In this document: piece by piece, positions 26,968 to 38,374 of the stretch
Layout: every line of letters begins with the position of its first letter
Position numbering within the stretch: the first letter of the stretch is position 1
From: Dyadobacter sp. NIV53
GTDB taxonomy: Bacteria > Bacteroidota > Bacteroidia > Cytophagales > Spirosomataceae
Direction of reading: 5' to 3'
Assembly (NCBI RefSeq): GCF_019711195.1
Contig: NZ_CP081299.1
Span: 1,922,001-1,986,000, forward strand
Length of the DNA stretch: 64,000 bases
Position numbers and translations under genes: made by a program
Notes under the pieces: model-generated
What the model was told of the DNA's origin: nothing
Databases searched by the model: none
The model's input: the letters and a program-made list of their open reading frames with translations, nothing else

Positions 26968-27827
26968 TACGTGCATCTGCTACTGTTTTTAGTGTACATT
27001 TAAATCGTAACATCAATCTTTCCAATGTTATCCTATTCCCAATCGATTTATTAAGCTGGTCAATTCTGACCAAAATAAAATATCCTTCATTTCAGATATT
27101 ACAATGGTCAATGGTTCCAAATTTTCCACTTCTACTTCCAGGTATCAATAAGTTTTTCCCCAATTCACCACGCTCCTGTAAAATCTGTTTGTAACATTAC
27201 TTTTTAGCTTATCAGTTTCGAAAGATCATTCACAGCCTATAGTCCATCGGAAAATATATTACTGAACTTATTTTTTAATGCTCCTGACATACGGTTGTCA
27301 CCGAGGCCTACTTATTTTGTTTCATTTAAATTAATGCAGCTATAAAATGAGCCTGTACCCAGATTCCTACAATTGTGGTTATCATTAGCCCAATAAATGC
27401 ATGGAATACTTTTTGTAGACCCAGTCTGAAAGAGCCGGCTACATTACAAACAGTGGCAAAATATAGCAGCTAAACTTATTACACTTCATTTGAGCAATTT
27501 GTTTTGCGAATTATTAACTATTCGGGTATTTTTCATCTAACCAACATTTAAAGTGACGAGACAGTGCTTCACAAATTTAGTCATTGCTTCCAGTGATGAG
27601 TGATCTGAATATCTCAGTAACAGGCTTACCCTCAAGATAAAATTAAAAAATCATTTTAATACCGGGATGATCCGCTGCCTTTACCGGTATGATACGTCTA
27701 TGATCAAAATTCCCATTACGGTTTTGAATATGACAGTTGACTTATTTCGCCAGGCAGAAAAATCCGGATTCTGCCAACAAGCTTATTGTAAGCTTGTTAA
27801 AACATTTTACAATTCTTAATTATCATT
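26968..27827. other. Gene-free region with remnants, before SusC
   Basis: Contains a degenerate IS21-like end repeat (27041-27120). On the minus strand around 27335-27480 a frame reads NVAGSFRLGLQKVFHAF then IGLMITTIVGIWVQAHFIAA and a stop. This looks like the last transmembrane segments of a lost membrane protein, but it has no start and no clear family. The rest holds nothing recognisable; the SusC promoter should lie in the last 200 bases. Confidence 0.45.
27041..27120. repeat. IS21-like terminal repeat remnant, copy A
   Basis: Read on the minus strand it contains TTGACCATTGTAATATCTGA, then TTTTGGTCAGAATTGACCAG. Copies B (47392-47550) and C (49792-49945) share the pattern TGACCATTGTAATTCG...TTTCGGTCAAAATGACC. 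Short tandem units built on TGACCA are typical of IS21-family ends. No transposase is left nearby. The IS21 link is inference from pattern. Confidence 0.5.
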
Positions 27828-27828
27828 A

Positions 27829-30800
27829 TGAAAAAAAATTACTGTTGATTTTATTAATAATAACTACCGGAAATTCAATGCTATGGGCTCAGGATCTCAC
27901 AATAAGCGGATTTATAGGTACAAGTGAATCAGATGAAGGGTTTCCGGGTGCAGCAGTACTGGTAAAAGGAACCACCATTGGCACTATTAGCGATGCTAAA
28001 GGAGCATTCATGTTAAGTGTCCCTTCGTCGGCTACAACTATCGTCTTCTCGGCGTTAGGGATGCAAACCATGGAAGAACCTATTGCAGGACGTACAACAA
28101 TTAATATTTTACTTCGTCCGAATACCAAAGAACTTACTGAAGTTGTCATTACTGCGCTTGGCTTAAAAGGAGAACGAGACAAATTTGCTTCATCCATATC
28201 TACGTTGGAAGGAAGGGCAATTGCAAAGACCGGAGAAACAAGTTTATTAACAGGCCTGAGCGGAAAGACATCCGGTGTACTGATTACACGCAGCGGCGGT
28301 GACCCGGGCGCAGGAGCCTATATTCAGATCAGGGGACAAAATACAATTAACGGCAATGCACAACCTTTATTTATCATTGATGGAGTGCCGGTAAGTAATG
28401 CCAGTGATAATGCAGGAACAGCCGCTAACAACGGCATTATTCAGCAATCACGCATTAACGACATAAACCCGGAAGATATCGAACGGATGGAGGTTTTGAA
28501 AGGCGCATCTGCTGCGGCCTTGTGGGGAACCAGGGCCGCCAATGGTGTGATCGTAATTACAACTAAAAAAGGACAGAATACGAATGGAAAGGTCAATATT
28601 GCCTTTAAATCTACTGTTTCATTTGATCGGGTGAACAAAATGCCTGCATTGCAGCGCACTTATGGCCAGGGCTCGGCCGGGCTTTATCTGCAGGGCAACC
28701 GAAACAGTTTTGGTGACCTGATAGCAAGCCGTTCCGGTGGCCAGGATACTTATATCAGCGATCCTGCTTCTCCGGGATATCAGGGTAGCGTTGTATTTCC
28801 GGATGGTACAAGCCGCTATGCGATCGCACCCGGCACAGCAACCAACCCGCATGGAGGAAAGAACGATCAGAGTACGTACGATCATACCAAAGATGTATTT
28901 CAAACCGGCCATTTCACAGATAACAGCTTGAACATCAGTGGTGGCGACAGCAAGTCAACATTTCTGGTCAGCTATTCCAATCTTAATCAGGACGGAGTTA
29001 TTAAAGCGTTTAGTAATTACAAGCGCAATACCGCCCGCATTAATGTTGGCAGTCAGTTTACGAACTGGCTTAGGGCCTCGGCCAATGTGGGTTATACCAA
29101 AGTGCAGTCTTCAAGAGTACAGGAAGGTGACAATGTGGACGGAATTATGCTGGGCGGCCTTCGTACACCGCCTGATTTTGACAATGCTATTTCTAGCGGA
29201 ACATTTACAAACCCATCCGGACAAGTATTTAATAATGCGCATGTTTCTTACCGGAATCCCCTGGGAAAAGATTTGAGTACCATTTATTCAAATCCGGTCT
29301 GGAATATTAATAACAACAGAAATACCAGTGATGTGGACCGGCTCATCGGAACCGTGCAGCTGGACATTATACCGGTTTCATGGCTGAACATTACAGGACG
29401 CACAGGTGTGGATAATTTTACCGATAACCGTTTAGAACGTTTTGCAAAAAATTCAGCTGGTTTTGCAAACGGTTTTTTATCTAAAAACTGGATATCAGAG
29501 AAACAGTTTAACACGGATATGTTTGCCAGTGCAAATCAAACTTTTAATAATCAGTTCAGCGGTTCACTTCTGTTGGGTATCAATTACAACAGCCGCAGAC
29601 GGGCTACGCTTACTGGATCGATCACAAACCTGATTGTTCCAACGGCTCCGGATATTCTGACCAATGCACTCAATTCAAACCTCACGGCAGGCAATTATAA
29701 TTCCCTCATACGGACTTACGCATACTATGCTCAGGCTGAGTTACAGGCATACAACATGTTTTTTCTGACATTAACAGGCCGTAATGAAAGCGCATCCACA
29801 TTTGGTTCCAAAACAAAAAACAGCTTTTTCTTCCCGTCAGCTGCATTAGCGTGGCAGTTTTCGAGGTTAGGTCCATTGGAAAACAGTGATGTTTTGAGCT
29901 TTGGCAAGCTCCGGCTAACCTGGGGACAAGTAGGTATCCAGCCACAGCCTTATCAGAATTTCACGGCTTTTGGACCGGCATCCTATGGGGATGTTTTCAC
30001 AAGAGGTTTGACGGCGGCGAGCGCGTTATATGGTGGAGGATACGTCCGCAGCACAACGGCAGGAAATGATTACCTGCGCCCGGAACGAAAATCTGAATCA
30101 GAAATTGGCGTAGATCTGCGTTTTCTGAACAACCGGGTCACTTTTTCTGCAACGGCTTATAGCAACCATACCAAGGATGTAATTCTGGCATTGAACGTCG
30201 CAAGCGGCACAGGTTTTACTGTACGAAATGTAAATGCAGCCGAGTTGTCCAACAAAGGACTTGAACTGGATGCAAGTGCCAGCCTGCTGCCCAAAGGTGA
30301 TTTTAGCTGGAATTTGTCTGGAAATTTTTCCCTCAATCGTAGCAATGTTGTTTCACTTGCAGGAGCCTCTGTTTATACACTGCCGGACAGCTACATGCAA
30401 AACTCATCTTTAATGCCGGGACAGCCATTTGGTATTTTCTATTCAACTGATTTCCTTAAAAATGAATCAGGAAAATACGTGCTGGATGCAAATGGATTTC
30501 CGCAGGGTGGCACTAAAAACGAAATCATCGGTAATCCAAACCCTAAATGGCGGGGTGGTTTGGGAAGTACATTTGCTTACAAAAATTTATCTCTTTATGT
30601 TTTGTTTGACCGTATTGCAGGTAATGATTTTTTTAACGGAACCCGCGGTTCGCTTTACAATTTTGGTACGCATGGAGATCAGGGACACACGGTGGTAGCA
30701 CCGGCGGGCGGCCTGAAAGATGTGAATGGGAACACCATTGCTGAAGGAACTGCTTTTCAGGGACAAATCAGGGATTTTGGTGCCGGACCCGTTGCCATTA

Positions 30801-31114
30801 ATCAGGCATGGTGGCAAGGACGCGGCACAGCATCGACGTCGGCATCTTACAAGCAATTTGTTGAAGACGGAAGTGTGTCACGCTTACGTGAAATAACGCT
30901 GGCATATAGTTTAAAAAGTCCCGGTTTTCGCCGTTTCTCACATCTTTCCCAGGTAGATTTCAGCGTGACAGGCCGCAATCTTATTTTATGGACCAAATAC
31001 ACAGGTACTGATCCCGAGGTGAATATTTCCGGAGCCGGATTGTCCCGGGGCCAGGATTGGTTTACGAATCCCAATACGAAGTCTGTATTGTTTAGTGTAC
31101 GTGTGATGTATTAA
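27829..31114 (+). CDS. SusC/RagA-family TonB-linked outer membrane receptor (start frame disturbed)
   Basis: About 1095 residues. The order is signal peptide (KKLLLILLIITTGNSMLWAQ), carboxypeptidase-D-like regulatory domain (about 30-115), TonB plug (IRGQNTINGNAQPLFIIDGV and ERMEVLKGASAAALWGTRAA), then a 22-strand-type barrel ending in SVRVMY. It should import a glycan or peptide with the SusD protein 57 bases downstream. The oddity is the start: the natural ATG at 27828-27830 is followed by eight As and is one base out of frame with the gene; nine As would make MKKKLLLILL. No in-frame ATG exists near; only a TTG at 27737 would give an unlikely 30-residue leader. Coordinates given are those of the frame from just after the ATG. 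Confidence 0.85.
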
Positions 31115-31170
31115 TGGTGCTCAAAATAATTGGAACCAATGGTTTTGATAATTATAATCTATAAAAAAAT

Positions 31171-32598
31171 ATGAAAAAAATATTTGCAGTTAAAATAGTA
31201 CTGGCCCTGCTGGTGACCCAAATGATGGGAAGCTGCGAGCAGAGTTTTGATCAGCCCGACATTAAAAACAACCCGAATGCTGTAACAAATGTGGACATTG
31301 CCACATTGCTTGCAGGTACCGAGCTGGGCGTATCCATGTTACACGAAGACACTGATGTTCGCATTGCTTCCATGTGGGCCGGCGAACTGGCCGGTTTGTC
31401 GCGGGCCCATCAGGGATTTGGTCAGTACATTGTCTCATCCCAGACTTTTAGCTGGAATGTTCTTTATCCTGTTGCCAGCCAGGCGCGATTAATTCAGGCA
31501 AAAGCTGATGTACTTGGTGATAAATGGACAAAGGGTATTGGCCAGGTTCTGGAAGCCCTGGTTATTGCCAAAGCGACTTCTCTGTATGGTGATGTACCTT
31601 ACAGCCAGGCATTTGATGAAACCAACTATCCTACCCCGGTATTTGACAAACAAATTGTTATCTATAAAGCCCTGCAGTCAACACTTGATAATGCGATCAT
31701 CAACTTGTCCGCTCCAACAGGATTGGCTTTTTCACAGCAGGACTTTTTATATAAAGGCGACGTAATCAAATGGAAAGCTGCCGCAAACACACTCAAGGCC
31801 AGGTTATACCTGCACACGGCAGAGTACGACAATGCAATTGCAAGCGCTGCCAATGGTATCAAAAGTCAGACAGCTGATATGCTTATCCCTCACGGTACAA
31901 GCCTGGGTATAGACCAGAATCAAAATTATGATTTTTTCCGAGTTAACCGTGCAGGTGATACCGGTTTCGACGGTGCCTATCTGCCAAAATTAATGCAGTC
32001 GCGGATTACATCGGCCAATACCAAAACCGATGAAACTGCACTCTACTATCATTATTTTAAAACCGGCATAATTGCACCCGGCAGTCTGGATGCTAATACA
32101 ACCGACGGAGCTTTTACGGCAAGCTCGCAGCATCCTGTTTTAACTTTTTATGAAAATGAGTTGATTATTGCAGAAGCACAGGCACGAAAAAACATGAATT
32201 CGGAGGCACTGATTGCATTAAATGCAGTGCGTACAGGGTTGGCAGGCGGCTACCTGAACGGCGCCACTTTGCCATCCAGCGGACGGAAATATGAATCATA
32301 TATACTGAATGATTTTTCAGCAACGGGTCTTGCAAATCCAACTCAGGCCGCCACGGTTCAACTGGCACTACTTCAGGAAATCATAGCCCAGCGCTACATC
32401 ATATTTTTAATGCAATATGAAGCATTTAATGATTACCGGCGACTGGCGAAAGCCGTTCCGGTTATGCAATTGCCTATCACTTTATATGCCGGCAGCCGCA
32501 AACCACAACGTTTCATTTATCCTCAAAACGAGATTGCCACCAATCCAAATGTCCCAACTCCCCTGCCTGACCAATTTACAAACGTCCCAATTTTCTAA
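31171..32598 (+). CDS. SusD/RagB-family lipoprotein
   Basis: 475 residues with a lipoprotein signal (lipobox MMGSC) followed by SusD-like_2-type sequence: FDQPDIKNNPNAVTNVDIAT, WNVLYPVASQARLIQAKAD, and the TPR-like helices GDVPYSQAFD and EALVIAKATSLYG. It sits on the outer face of the outer membrane and hands substrate to the SusC channel encoded just upstream. The substrate class cannot be read from the sequence; no polysaccharide-degrading genes flank the pair. Confidence 0.93.
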   Translation: MKKIFAVKIVLALLVTQMMGSCEQSFDQPDIKNNPNAVTNVDIATLLAGTELGVSMLHEDTDVRIASMWAGELAGLSRAHQGFGQYIVSSQTFSWNVLYPVASQARLIQAKADVLGDKWTKGIGQVLEALVIAKATSLYGDVPYSQAFDETNYPTPVFDKQIVIYKALQSTLDNAIINLSAPTGLAFSQQDFLYKGDVIKWKAAANTLKARLYLHTAEYDNAIASAANGIKSQTADMLIPHGTSLGIDQNQNYDFFRVNRAGDTGFDGAYLPKLMQSRITSANTKTDETALYYHYFKTGIIAPGSLDANTTDGAFTASSQHPVLTFYENELIIAEAQARKNMNSEALIALNAVRTGLAGGYLNGATLPSSGRKYESYILNDFSATGLANPTQAATVQLALLQEIIAQRYIIFLMQYEAFNDYRRLAKAVPVMQLPITLYAGSRKPQRFIYPQNEIATNPNVPTPLPDQFTNVPIF

Positions 32599-32627
32599 AA
32601 GAGCACCTGCCGGCCAATCAACGTCTT

Positions 32628-33965
32628 ATGAAAAGTAAAAAATTACCTGCATTGTCAGAAAGTACGAATTTGAGATATGCCAATTTTATTGCACTATATT
32701 TTGCAGAAGGACTTCACATGGGAATGCTCTTTGTCGGTATTCCGGCCTGGCTGGCCATGCAGGGAAAAACTCCAACAGAAATTGGTGGCTTTGCAGTCGC
32801 TTGCTCACTACCCTGGACGTTTAAGTTTATAGCAGCCCCGCTTATGGATCGATACACTTATTTGCCCATGGGGCGAAAACGTCCCTGGGTAATTTTTGGC
32901 CAAATCGGCTTAACATTAAGTTTCGTGGCAATGGGTTTTGTGCCTGATCCGCTTCATAACCTGGATCTTTTGATGGGAGCGGCTTTTGTCGTCTCCTGTT
33001 TTGGTGCCCTTCAGGACGCAGCTACTGACGGGATGGCTGTCGATGTGCTTGCCGACCACCAACAGGCACGTGCTAACGGGTTTATGGGCGGGGCAAGAAT
33101 GATTGGCAGTTCGCTGGCGCTGGCTGTTGGCAGCTGGCTGTTAAGTTTATATGATTTTACAGTTGCCATACTTGTAATCTCGGCTATGATTGGCCTTATG
33201 ACACTGGTGCCGGTCTGCCTGCGTGAGCAGCCGGGTGAAAAAATCCTGCCCTGGGGAGATGGCAAAGTATCTGTACAAAATCAAACATTACAGGTTACGA
33301 GCTGGTCAACAATTTTGAAATCCTTATGTAGTCTTTTTCGCTTAAAGGATTCTCTGCTTGTTGCGGCACTCATGTTTGTTTCCATGGGTTCTTACAATTA
33401 TTTTGAAACACTACTCCCAATATTTGCAGTTAAAATTACCGGATGGACCAATACATTATATTCTCAGGCCTTTGCTACTGCTGATCTGATTGGTGGCATT
33501 GCAGGACTTTTAATTGGCGGTTATCTGATTGAGCGATTTGGGAAAAAGCGCATGATCGGTACCTATTTTTTTCTGATCATGTTGATAACGAGCACGCTTA
33601 TTCTATCAACGTCATATTGGGAAAACAGTACCTTTCTTTACGGCTTTATAATTATTTACAGGTGGCTGAATGCCTTTGCTAAAATTGGTGTTTATGCCAT
33701 CGCTATGCAATGCTGTTCAAAAAAAGTTTCTGCAAGTCAGTTTACCTTTTATATGACCCTGGGTTCGCTGGGTTCCATGGTTGGTGCCACACTGATTGGC
33801 CCCATAAAAGAAAATTTTAGCTGGGATATTACATTTTTCTTATTTGTGATCATGCTTGCCCTGGCATGGCTCATTATGTACTTTTTAAACATTCCCAGAC
33901 TTTCTGACCATATCACAAAATCTGAACACACACAGGCCGATCATCATGTATTGGTAAATATTTAG
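32628..33965 (+). CDS. AmpG-like MFS transporter
   Basis: 445 residues with twelve predicted membrane segments. The opening RYANFIALYFAEGLHMGMLF and DAATDGMAVDVLADHQQARA resemble the AmpG/acetyl-CoA transporter-like branch of the MFS, where the conserved DG(x)AVD loop lies after helix 4. AmpG moves muropeptides (GlcNAc-anhydroMurNAc peptides) across the inner membrane. Thirty bases downstream of SusD, it probably carries the SusC/D substrate from periplasm to cytoplasm, so an amino-sugar or peptide-sugar substrate is a reasonable guess. Confidence 0.85.
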   Translation: MKSKKLPALSESTNLRYANFIALYFAEGLHMGMLFVGIPAWLAMQGKTPTEIGGFAVACSLPWTFKFIAAPLMDRYTYLPMGRKRPWVIFGQIGLTLSFVAMGFVPDPLHNLDLLMGAAFVVSCFGALQDAATDGMAVDVLADHQQARANGFMGGARMIGSSLALAVGSWLLSLYDFTVAILVISAMIGLMTLVPVCLREQPGEKILPWGDGKVSVQNQTLQVTSWSTILKSLCSLFRLKDSLLVAALMFVSMGSYNYFETLLPIFAVKITGWTNTLYSQAFATADLIGGIAGLLIGGYLIERFGKKRMIGTYFFLIMLITSTLILSTSYWENSTFLYGFIIIYRWLNAFAKIGVYAIAMQCCSKKVSASQFTFYMTLGSLGSMVGATLIGPIKENFSWDITFFLFVIMLALAWLIMYFLNIPRLSDHITKSEHTQADHHVLVNI

Positions 33966-34501
33966 AGGTAGCATATATACCTAAAATTTGTGGACAATAT
34001 AACCTATCTACACTCCTGTTTTTTTGCATAAAAAAAACTTGCACAGCACAAATTCATATCGCCATATTCATGAATAAGGCAGGTCACAGTATGCCAGATT
34101 TTATAAAAAAACGGAGGTTTTGTTTTACTTGCCGTCTCATAATCGGTCTCTTAATTGCCGCATGTAACACAATCTATTTACTGACAGGTACTCCTTTAGT
34201 TCATAAATCACAGTGTAAGTCATTGAGGTATTAATGATGATGGGTTCCTTATAAAATGTAATATTGTTATACCAAAGGTTCAAGAGAATTCCTTCATATC
34301 TTTCTAATTAAGCATTCATGCTTTGTTCTAAGATAAACACAATTGCTATCACAAAAATTTTATTTAATTGGGGCAAAACAACTCAATCGTATACTTCCCC
34401 CGCGAGTTGCTCGAACGGCTTTATTCATACCTGAATGCAGTTATAGTCAATTCTCAGCACTTACAAACTCCCGGATAAATCAGCTGAGCAAAAGGAGAAG
34501 T
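33966..34501. other. Intergenic region without recognised gene
   Basis: About 536 AT-rich bases with no credible gene. At 34104-34122 it contains AAAAAAACGGAGGTTTTG, the reverse of a short motif that recurs in other gene-poor gaps (20921, 38491, 39219, 47164). Confidence 0.45.
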
Positions 34502-34833
34502 TCATAAATTGATTTTACACGAGTCATAGGGAAAATTGAACGTTTGAGTAATTGAGCCCATAGTTTTCACAATTTTGTCCTTCATTTTGATTTTGCCAAG
34601 AGCCGTAAAGAACTCACCCTCGGCGATCAGGTTTTCAACCATAAATTTTGGAGGCACTATATATGCTATGGCCATATACTGCCGGACTGCTCCTTACCGC
34701 ATAGGATCTGGTCGCACACAAATGTCCATTCAATATCGTCTGTGCAAAAAGAAAAAAATCCCTCATTGTCGCCTTCAGTGATTGCTGCATTTGCCTTTTC
34801 CAATATCGCTTTGTTGTTCAATTCCATTTCCAT
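34502..34833 (-). pseudogene. NTF2/SnoaL-like gene with a frameshift
   Basis: Starts MEMELNNKAILEKANAAITE and runs to DQILCGKEQ at about 34693, where the frame shifts by one base. In the next frame it continues VRQYMAIAYIVPPKFMVENL and IAEGEFFTALGKIKMKD, as expected for the second half of an NTF2-like protein (KEAVRQYMA..., YVEPP..., ALG). The last 25 residues no longer match the fold and a stop occurs at 34502. A decayed single-domain protein. Confidence 0.7.
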
Positions 34834-34940
34834 ATTGTGATAAATGCATACCTTGAATCCCAAGCATTTATTCCAATTTCCTTTTTTCAGATAAGTTAAA
34901 ATTGTTTACAATCCCAACGTGTCCTACTCAATACTGATTA

Positions 34941-35279
34941 TTATAACCGGGTGAAAGCATCAGATAAATTAAAACCAGTGTTAATAAATCGGGAAGTATT
35001 TGAATAAATTATGTCCTGTTCGCCCAACATGAATGAAACATTACTATCTGCAAAATTTATAATAAGGTGCTTTTGCATTTTTAAACCATCTTTTAATAAC
35101 TCGTTTGTCACAGGCACGGATAGCGAAAAGTTTTGGCTGTATAGTGCTTTGGTTAAATAAGCATAGAGATCATCAACCGTCTGAAAATCTACCGGATCAA
35201 TTAACAAAGTCGGATCATTAGCTTTTACAAGTTGTAAAAATATTATATGTATTTTATTAAGGTAAAGGTTCAAATTCAA
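34941..35279 (-). CDS. Hypothetical protein
   Basis: 112 residues starting MNLNLYLNKIHIIFLQLVKA; not recognised. Composition is balanced, with no signal peptide or membrane segment. The part LLKDGLKMQKHLIINFADSN reads like a regular alpha/beta protein. The ATG is clear and there is no overlap with other genes, but neighbours are pseudogenes, so this may be a remnant. Confidence 0.35.
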   Translation of the reverse strand: MNLNLYLNKIHIIFLQLVKANDPTLLIDPVDFQTVDDLYAYLTKALYSQNFSLSVPVTNELLKDGLKMQKHLIINFADSNVSFMLGEQDIIYSNTSRFINTGFNLSDAFTRL

Positions 35280-35816
35280 TCAGCTTCGTTTTTTGAGATT
35301 ATTAAAAATTCAGATTAAAGTATTTCACTCCCATTTGTAACAAAATCGTAGGTTTGCGGTATTAAGGTTCACTTTAAGGGAGAATACACCATCACCGTCA
35401 TCATGTATTACCATGTTATCTTTTTTCCAATCAAACGATGTATAGAATCTATTGAAATTTTTAATGACCTAATTGCTAATGCATCCAATCCAGACTTACC
35501 GATTATTGTAGATTTTAATACCGGGAAAATGTTGTCGCTTGTACTTTTTCAAATCTATTGCAAAATGACCTTCTCTCATGGTGCCAGATATAATACCTTT
35601 AATGATATGCTCACTAGTTTTACTTGCCGATAACTTTTATTCAAATACATATTAAGCGACCATTTGTAGCAAATCTCCAGACTTGCATTTATCCGGGTTC
35701 AAGGTCGATTACTGAAATAGATTCAGCTAGGCTAAGTCACTATAAGTTTAAAAAAAATACATATCATGCACAGGTATGCTTTACCCGAATTAATCTTTAG
35801 CAATCAAAGGCTGTTT
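35280..35816. other. Intergenic region without recognised gene
   Basis: About 540 bases. A 76-codon plus-strand frame at 35403 and a minus-strand frame opposite it have no family resemblance and are not called. Nothing else is evident. Confidence 0.45.
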
Positions 35817-37778
35817 TTACTTTTGAACCGTAATTTTCTTTAAATATTCACCTGTTTGAAAGATATAAGTTCCGGATTGTAAATTTGATGTGGATATGGT
35901 CTGCGAGGGCTTAGCCGGAAGATCATAAATTATTTGTCCGTTCAGATTTAGAATTTTAATATTGCGACTGGTATGTGGAGCATCAATTGTTACGCTGATT
36001 GTCGCTGGGTTTGGATATACATTAAAGCTATCCTGAGCTGAATTAATCCTTATAATCCTTGAGTATGAAACATTACCATTATAATCCAGTTGTTTTAACC
36101 TGTAAAAGTCGGTAGAGGAATAGGAAATATCTAAAAACCGGTACGTCGACTGTAATGCTGTATTTCCTTTGCCATCTGCAAATCCAATTTTTATAAAAGA
36201 TTTGGCATCCACGCTCCGCTCAATTTCAAATCCGGTATTGTCAAATTCCTCCGTGGTATGCCATTCCAGGAGATTTCCGTTAAGGGTATGTTTTCCCGTA
36301 AAACTGGCTAACGTTACAGGCAACGGATTATCGGCCTGCATATAATCATTGCTATAAAGGGTTAATTGCGGAACCTTTTTGTTTGTAATCACTACGCGGT
36401 AAGTGCCTGCTTCGCTCATCTTATATGAACTATCACCCACGACTGTTGCAACTTGCACATCGTTTTTGTACCAGTAATAGGTATTGTTTTCAATGGTTCC
36501 ACCTGCATGTACCGATAGTACGCCGATGTTGTTTATTAAAGGTAAAAACGCCTGAGACTGCAACTGATCTATCACGGAACTATTGGTTTCTAAACCATCA
36601 AATGTAAAACGGTTATCGCTCAGGTTTATGTCGCTATCTTCTGGTTTCATTTTTAAATCAGGAACTCTGCCTGAAAATCTGTTTGAATGAAGATATAAAT
36701 ATTTGAGATTTGGCAATGTTCCAATAAAATCAGGAATATTTCCGGAAAGACGTGCACTCGATAGATTGAGCCAGGCAAGTAAGGTCAGATTGGCAAACGT
36801 AGAAGGAATTTCACCATATATCTGATTTGTACCCAATGACAAATCTATCAAAGATGTCGCAAGCCCTAATTCATCCGGAATTGTCCCTGATAATTGGTTG
36901 CCAGCCAAGGAAAGCCCGCTTAAATTGATGAGTTTCCCCAGTTCTGGTGGTATGGAGCCACTTATATTATTATGAGTCAAAGATAGATCTTGTAATTTGA
37001 TGCAGTTTCCTATTGCCGCAGGAATTACTCCTGACAACATGTTACTATACAGATGTAATGTTTCAAGAACAATCAGATTCCCGATGGATGTTGGTATAAA
37101 ACCGGTCAACTGGTTATTATGTAAATAAATGGTTTTCAAATTTACAAGATTTCCTATTTCAATCGGAATAGTTTCGCTTAGCTGGTTTTCACTAAGATAA
37201 AGATCTCTTAATTTTTTCAGTTTTCCCAATTGAACCGGAATGCCTCCTGTCAGTTTGTTTGCCGATAATTCAAGTAATTCCAGTGACGCAAGATTTCCTA
37301 ATTCCAATGGGATTGATCCCGTAAATTGATTTGCAGCAAGATGTAACCGAACCAACGAGGTTAGTTGGCCAAGCTGTGCTGGAATCACTCCGGTAAGTTG
37401 GTTATATGGCAAATTGAAATGGATAAGTTTTTTCAGATTTCCAAGTTCTGCCGGGATCTCACCTGTTAAATTATTTATGGCCAAGTCCAGATACGTCAAT
37501 TCACTTAAATTGCTCAGGCTAGCCGGAACATTTCCGGAAAGGTTCTTTTGTGGCAAACTAATCGAAGTAACCCGTCCGCCATTACAACTTACTCCCTGCC
37601 ACCCACATGGATTGTCTCCGGGCAACCCAGATATATCCCAGCCATAAGTAGGGGCGGCCCAACTTGAACCATTTGTGGATTTAAATAAATCGATAAGCGC
37701 TAATCGATCACTTTCAAGAGATTGAGCATGGATTTGATATGTAAACAAAAGAGCAAACAAGGAGGAGAATAACTTCAT
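35817..37778 (-). CDS. Secreted plant-type leucine-rich-repeat protein with T9SS sorting domain
   Basis: 653 residues: signal peptide (MKLFSSLFALLFTYQIHAQ), an LRRNT_2-like cap (DRLALIDLFKSTNGSSWAAP and CGWQGVSCNGGRVTSISL), then about twelve 24-residue repeats of the plant/receptor-kinase type (LTGxIPxxLGNLxxLxxLxL) to about residue 390. An Ig/fibronectin-like spacer follows, and residues about 575-653 form a type IX sorting domain (VYPNPATISVTI ... GTYIFQTGEYLKKITVQK). It is exported through T9SS and probably anchored to the surface; such LRR proteins bind proteins or glycans. It stands alone, with no operon partner. Confidence 0.92.
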   Translation of the reverse strand: MKLFSSLFALLFTYQIHAQSLESDRLALIDLFKSTNGSSWAAPTYGWDISGLPGDNPCGWQGVSCNGGRVTSISLPQKNLSGNVPASLSNLSELTYLDLAINNLTGEIPAELGNLKKLIHFNLPYNQLTGVIPAQLGQLTSLVRLHLAANQFTGSIPLELGNLASLELLELSANKLTGGIPVQLGKLKKLRDLYLSENQLSETIPIEIGNLVNLKTIYLHNNQLTGFIPTSIGNLIVLETLHLYSNMLSGVIPAAIGNCIKLQDLSLTHNNISGSIPPELGKLINLSGLSLAGNQLSGTIPDELGLATSLIDLSLGTNQIYGEIPSTFANLTLLAWLNLSSARLSGNIPDFIGTLPNLKYLYLHSNRFSGRVPDLKMKPEDSDINLSDNRFTFDGLETNSSVIDQLQSQAFLPLINNIGVLSVHAGGTIENNTYYWYKNDVQVATVVGDSSYKMSEAGTYRVVITNKKVPQLTLYSNDYMQADNPLPVTLASFTGKHTLNGNLLEWHTTEEFDNTGFEIERSVDAKSFIKIGFADGKGNTALQSTYRFLDISYSSTDFYRLKQLDYNGNVSYSRIIRINSAQDSFNVYPNPATISVTIDAPHTSRNIKILNLNGQIIYDLPAKPSQTISTSNLQSGTYIFQTGEYLKKITVQK

Positions 37779-38260
37779 ATAAAAAATTTAACAAGTAAAA
37801 CTGATCGCATGGCAAGATAGATTATATTATCAAAAGGGCGCTTGAATTTGTAGAAAATATTGTATAAAAATACAGATTTGATGTTTTATCATGTCTGCTT
37901 TACTTGCAAGGCTTAATGTTGATAATTATTTAATTTTGCTTATTGACCAAAAAAAGTTCCGATGATTTGTTATCGGTTCGTTTAGTAAGACTATGTCAAT
38001 CTTACTGCTTTGAGAAAGCAAAAAAACTTCAAAGTTCAAAACTTCATCAAGCTTTTCCCAAGTAAACATCAAAGGGCGATCATTCAAAATCTTCCTTTCG
38101 TTAGAAGCGTTCGATAATCTAAGGAAACACTTTAAAGCATGATTGCGCTCCTAACCAGATATAGTTTGGAAAAATATACAATCATGCTAAAACCTGAGCT
38201 GACTGATCATTGCTTCAGGTTCCGGATGCTCCCTTATCACTCCTTTACTCTCCAAATTTA
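37779..38260. other. Intergenic region without recognised gene
   Basis: About 480 AT-rich bases upstream of the LRR gene. No open frame with resemblance to a family. It should hold the LRR promoter; no clear Bacteroidota -33/-7 pair was identified. Confidence 0.45.
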
Positions 38261-38368
38261 TTATTTAAACATCTTCTTACACCCTACCTTTTTTAGCGCT
38301 TCAATTTGCAGATCTAAATTCTGGTCTTTGGCGGCGGCCGTAGATACCCTTGCGTAACCTATGATCAT
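38261..38368 (-). pseudogene. Serine resolvase/invertase, N-terminal fragment
   Basis: From the ATG at 38366-38368 it reads MIIGYARVSTAAAKDQNLDL then QIEALKKVGCKKMFK and stops after 35 residues. This is the start of a small serine recombinase (GYARVST with the catalytic Ser, DQNLDLQ); a full protein has about 190-200 residues. Three extra Ala codons sit between ST and KDQ, where family members normally have ST-KDQ. The rest of the gene is gone. Confidence 0.8.
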
Positions 38369-38374
38369 ACATAA

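Noticed and set aside
35403..35633. 76-codon plus-strand open frame
   Set aside because: No recognisable motif, and the opposite strand is equally open.
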